In this document: positions 63,076 through 64,000 of the stretch, one piece after another | Layout of the letters: every line of letters starts with the position of its first letter | Numbering within the stretch: position 1 is the stretch's first letter | DNA from: Mantamonas sphyraenae | Taxonomy: Eukaryota; CRuMs; Mantamonadidae | Assembly: GCA_026936335.1 (NCBI GenBank) | Contig: JAPMXV010000046.1 | Coordinates: forward strand, 62,001 to 126,000 | DNA: 64,000 nt | Reading direction: 5' to 3' | Notes under the pieces: model-generated | Database searches by the model: none | What the model was told of the DNA's origin: nothing | Seen by the model: the letters and a program-made list of their open reading frames with translations, nothing else | Made by a program: the position numbers and the translations under genes

Positions 63076-64000
63076 TCACCCTCGCCGAAACAAGCCTCCA
63101 CTTCTCTTTGCTTGCGGCAGACTCTTGCCTGCTTTTGACACTGCAGGCAGACTCGGTGCCACGGGCGGTTTCTCTGTGTCCATCCACAGCGACGACGCGT
63201 CCACAGTGCCACCTGTGCTCGTCGACGTCGTCGTCATGGTCGTTGTCGATGTCATAGTTGTTGTTGTCGTCGTCGACCTTGTGGCCGTTCCGCCGCCCAT
63301 TGCACTGCGGCTGTCGTGACGGTAACTTGGCATCTCCGCCTCGGGCGATGCCTTGCGTGTCACAGACACCCGCTGAGCTGAGCGACCACGTGCTGTCGAC
63401 GCCCCAGATGCACTTGACCTTGACGATACACCTGCAGAGCCGTTGGCAGACGAGCCCGAGCTCTGCGATCCACGCGAGCTGCGCGAACTGGCACTGCCAC
63501 TGCGCGACGTTGTCCTCTTTGTTTTGCGTCCCTTGCTCCTGCCTCGCGACGATCCGCGCGACGATCCACGCGACGATCCACGGCTTCCTGTGGATCCACG
63601 GGAACCAATGGACGACGTCGACGACCGCGAATTGGTGCGAGTCAACAACTGGCCCTGCCTTGACACACGTCCCGTGGCCAATGACAACTCGTGTGCTTCC
63701 ATCTCTGCTTGCAATTGCTCCTTGCTCACGCCAAGGCGGTCAAACGCAGTGTCACGCACCCCGAGCAGCATGATGGGCATGTCGTTGCGCAGCCACTCTC
63801 CCAGGAGCACATTGTAGTACCGCGGCGTTTCAAAGAACGTCTCATACTCTGCATAACGCGGCGTAGGAAACACTCGGCGAAACTCGCCCCGCCGGTGGTA
63901 CTCATCAATGGTCTCGCGCAGCACCTCCAGATCCGCCGGCTGCAGATCCGCCAGCGGCGACTCGCCAGACAACATCACAGCCTGGCGCTTCTCCCGAAAC
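63076..64000 (-). CDS. Ser-rich protein, 5' end beyond window
   Basis: The C-terminal 307 or so residues of a gene continuing past the right edge; the frame is open to 64000 (FREKRQAVMLSGESPL). A structured helical part (LADLQPADLEVLRETIDEYH, FPTPRYAEYETFFETPRYYN, LLGEWLRNDMPIMLLGVRD) is followed by a long Ser/Arg/Thr-rich tail with RGSSRGSSRGSSRGRSKG repeats and Thr/Met runs. I do not recognise the family. Confidence 0.7.
   Translation of the reverse strand, partial: FREKRQAVMLSGESPLADLQPADLEVLRETIDEYHRRGEFRRVFPTPRYAEYETFFETPRYYNVLLGEWLRNDMPIMLLGVRDTAFDRLGVSKEQLQAEMEAHELSLATGRVSRQGQLLTRTNSRSSTSSIGSRGSTGSRGSSRGSSRGSSRGRSKGRKTKRTTSRSGSASSRSSRGSQSSGSSANGSAGVSSRSSASGASTARGRSAQRVSVTRKASPEAEMPSYRHDSRSAMGGGTATRSTTTTTTMTSTTTMTTTSTSTGGTVDASSLWMDTEKPPVAPSLPAVSKAGKSLPQAKRSGGLFRRG

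Noticed and set aside
1-64000. tRNA, rRNA, CRISPR arrays, transposons or viral genes
   Set aside because: None could be recognised; the only repeats are microsatellites and short in-gene or tandem duplications.

Overview
The window is nuclear DNA from a unicellular eukaryote. Genes have short GT-AG introns, and ribosomal protein S11, RNA polymerase subunit RPB8, a Prp22-type splicing helicase, kinesins and a four-domain Ca2+ channel are all present. About 26 genes fill almost all of the 64 kb. Most have none to two introns, mostly of 70-235 bp, and intergenic gaps are often under 120 bp. The coding sequence is moderately GC-rich. Together with the flagellate-type gene content (kinesins, a Cav-type channel, UNC50, SETD9 and PHYHD1 relatives) this suggests a compact protist genome such as that of a free-living heterotrophic flagellate near the opisthokonts. 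I cannot name the species.

Layout. 0-8 kb: SETD9-like methyltransferase, FKBP-TPR immunophilin, mitochondrial F1-ATPase assembly factor, a TPR protein, an RRG7-like mitochondrial nuclease-fold protein, UNC50 and RPS11. 8-23 kb: DHX8/Prp22, RPB8, a signal-anchored JmjC-type cupin, a kelch-SAM protein, a twin-CH tail-anchored coiled-coil protein and a zinc-ribbon protein. 23-40 kb: a voltage-gated Ca2+ channel alpha1 (six exons, 2045 aa), a 2564-aa WD40-pseudokinase-helical giant and an IQ-motif protein. 40-56 kb: a cluster of kinesin-type genes with a mitochondrial EF-Ts among them. 56-64 kb: PHYHD1, a serine carboxypeptidase, a type II membrane protein, the EngB/GTPBP8 GTPase, a coiled-coil protein and a truncated Ser-rich gene at the right edge.

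The most unusual content is the kinesin cluster. Two genes (45318-49529 minus and 51200-55681 plus) each encode about four kinesin motor-like modules in tandem. Most modules have lost the switch I and switch II signatures, and in part the P-loop. Beside them are a single pseudo-motor with a lysine-rich tail (43491-45211), a compact motor-only kinesin with a long insertion between switch I and switch II (49584-51129), and one ordinary N-terminal kinesin (39665-42298). I know of no described family of such tandem pseudo-kinesin arrays.

Two further patterns recur. Seven head-to-head gene pairs have only 46-70 bp between start codons, and several of these gaps share a TTTGG...GCTGCCGCG-like element. 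Several otherwise well-conserved genes are interrupted by single-base frame changes, mostly in homopolymers or microsatellites. Sequence errors are the simplest explanation, but one site (TTT TGA C in the cupin gene) looks like a +1 recoding site. Mitochondrial biogenesis is well represented (ATPAF1, RRG7-like, EF-Ts, EngB). I saw no tRNA, rRNA, CRISPR array, transposon or viral sequence.
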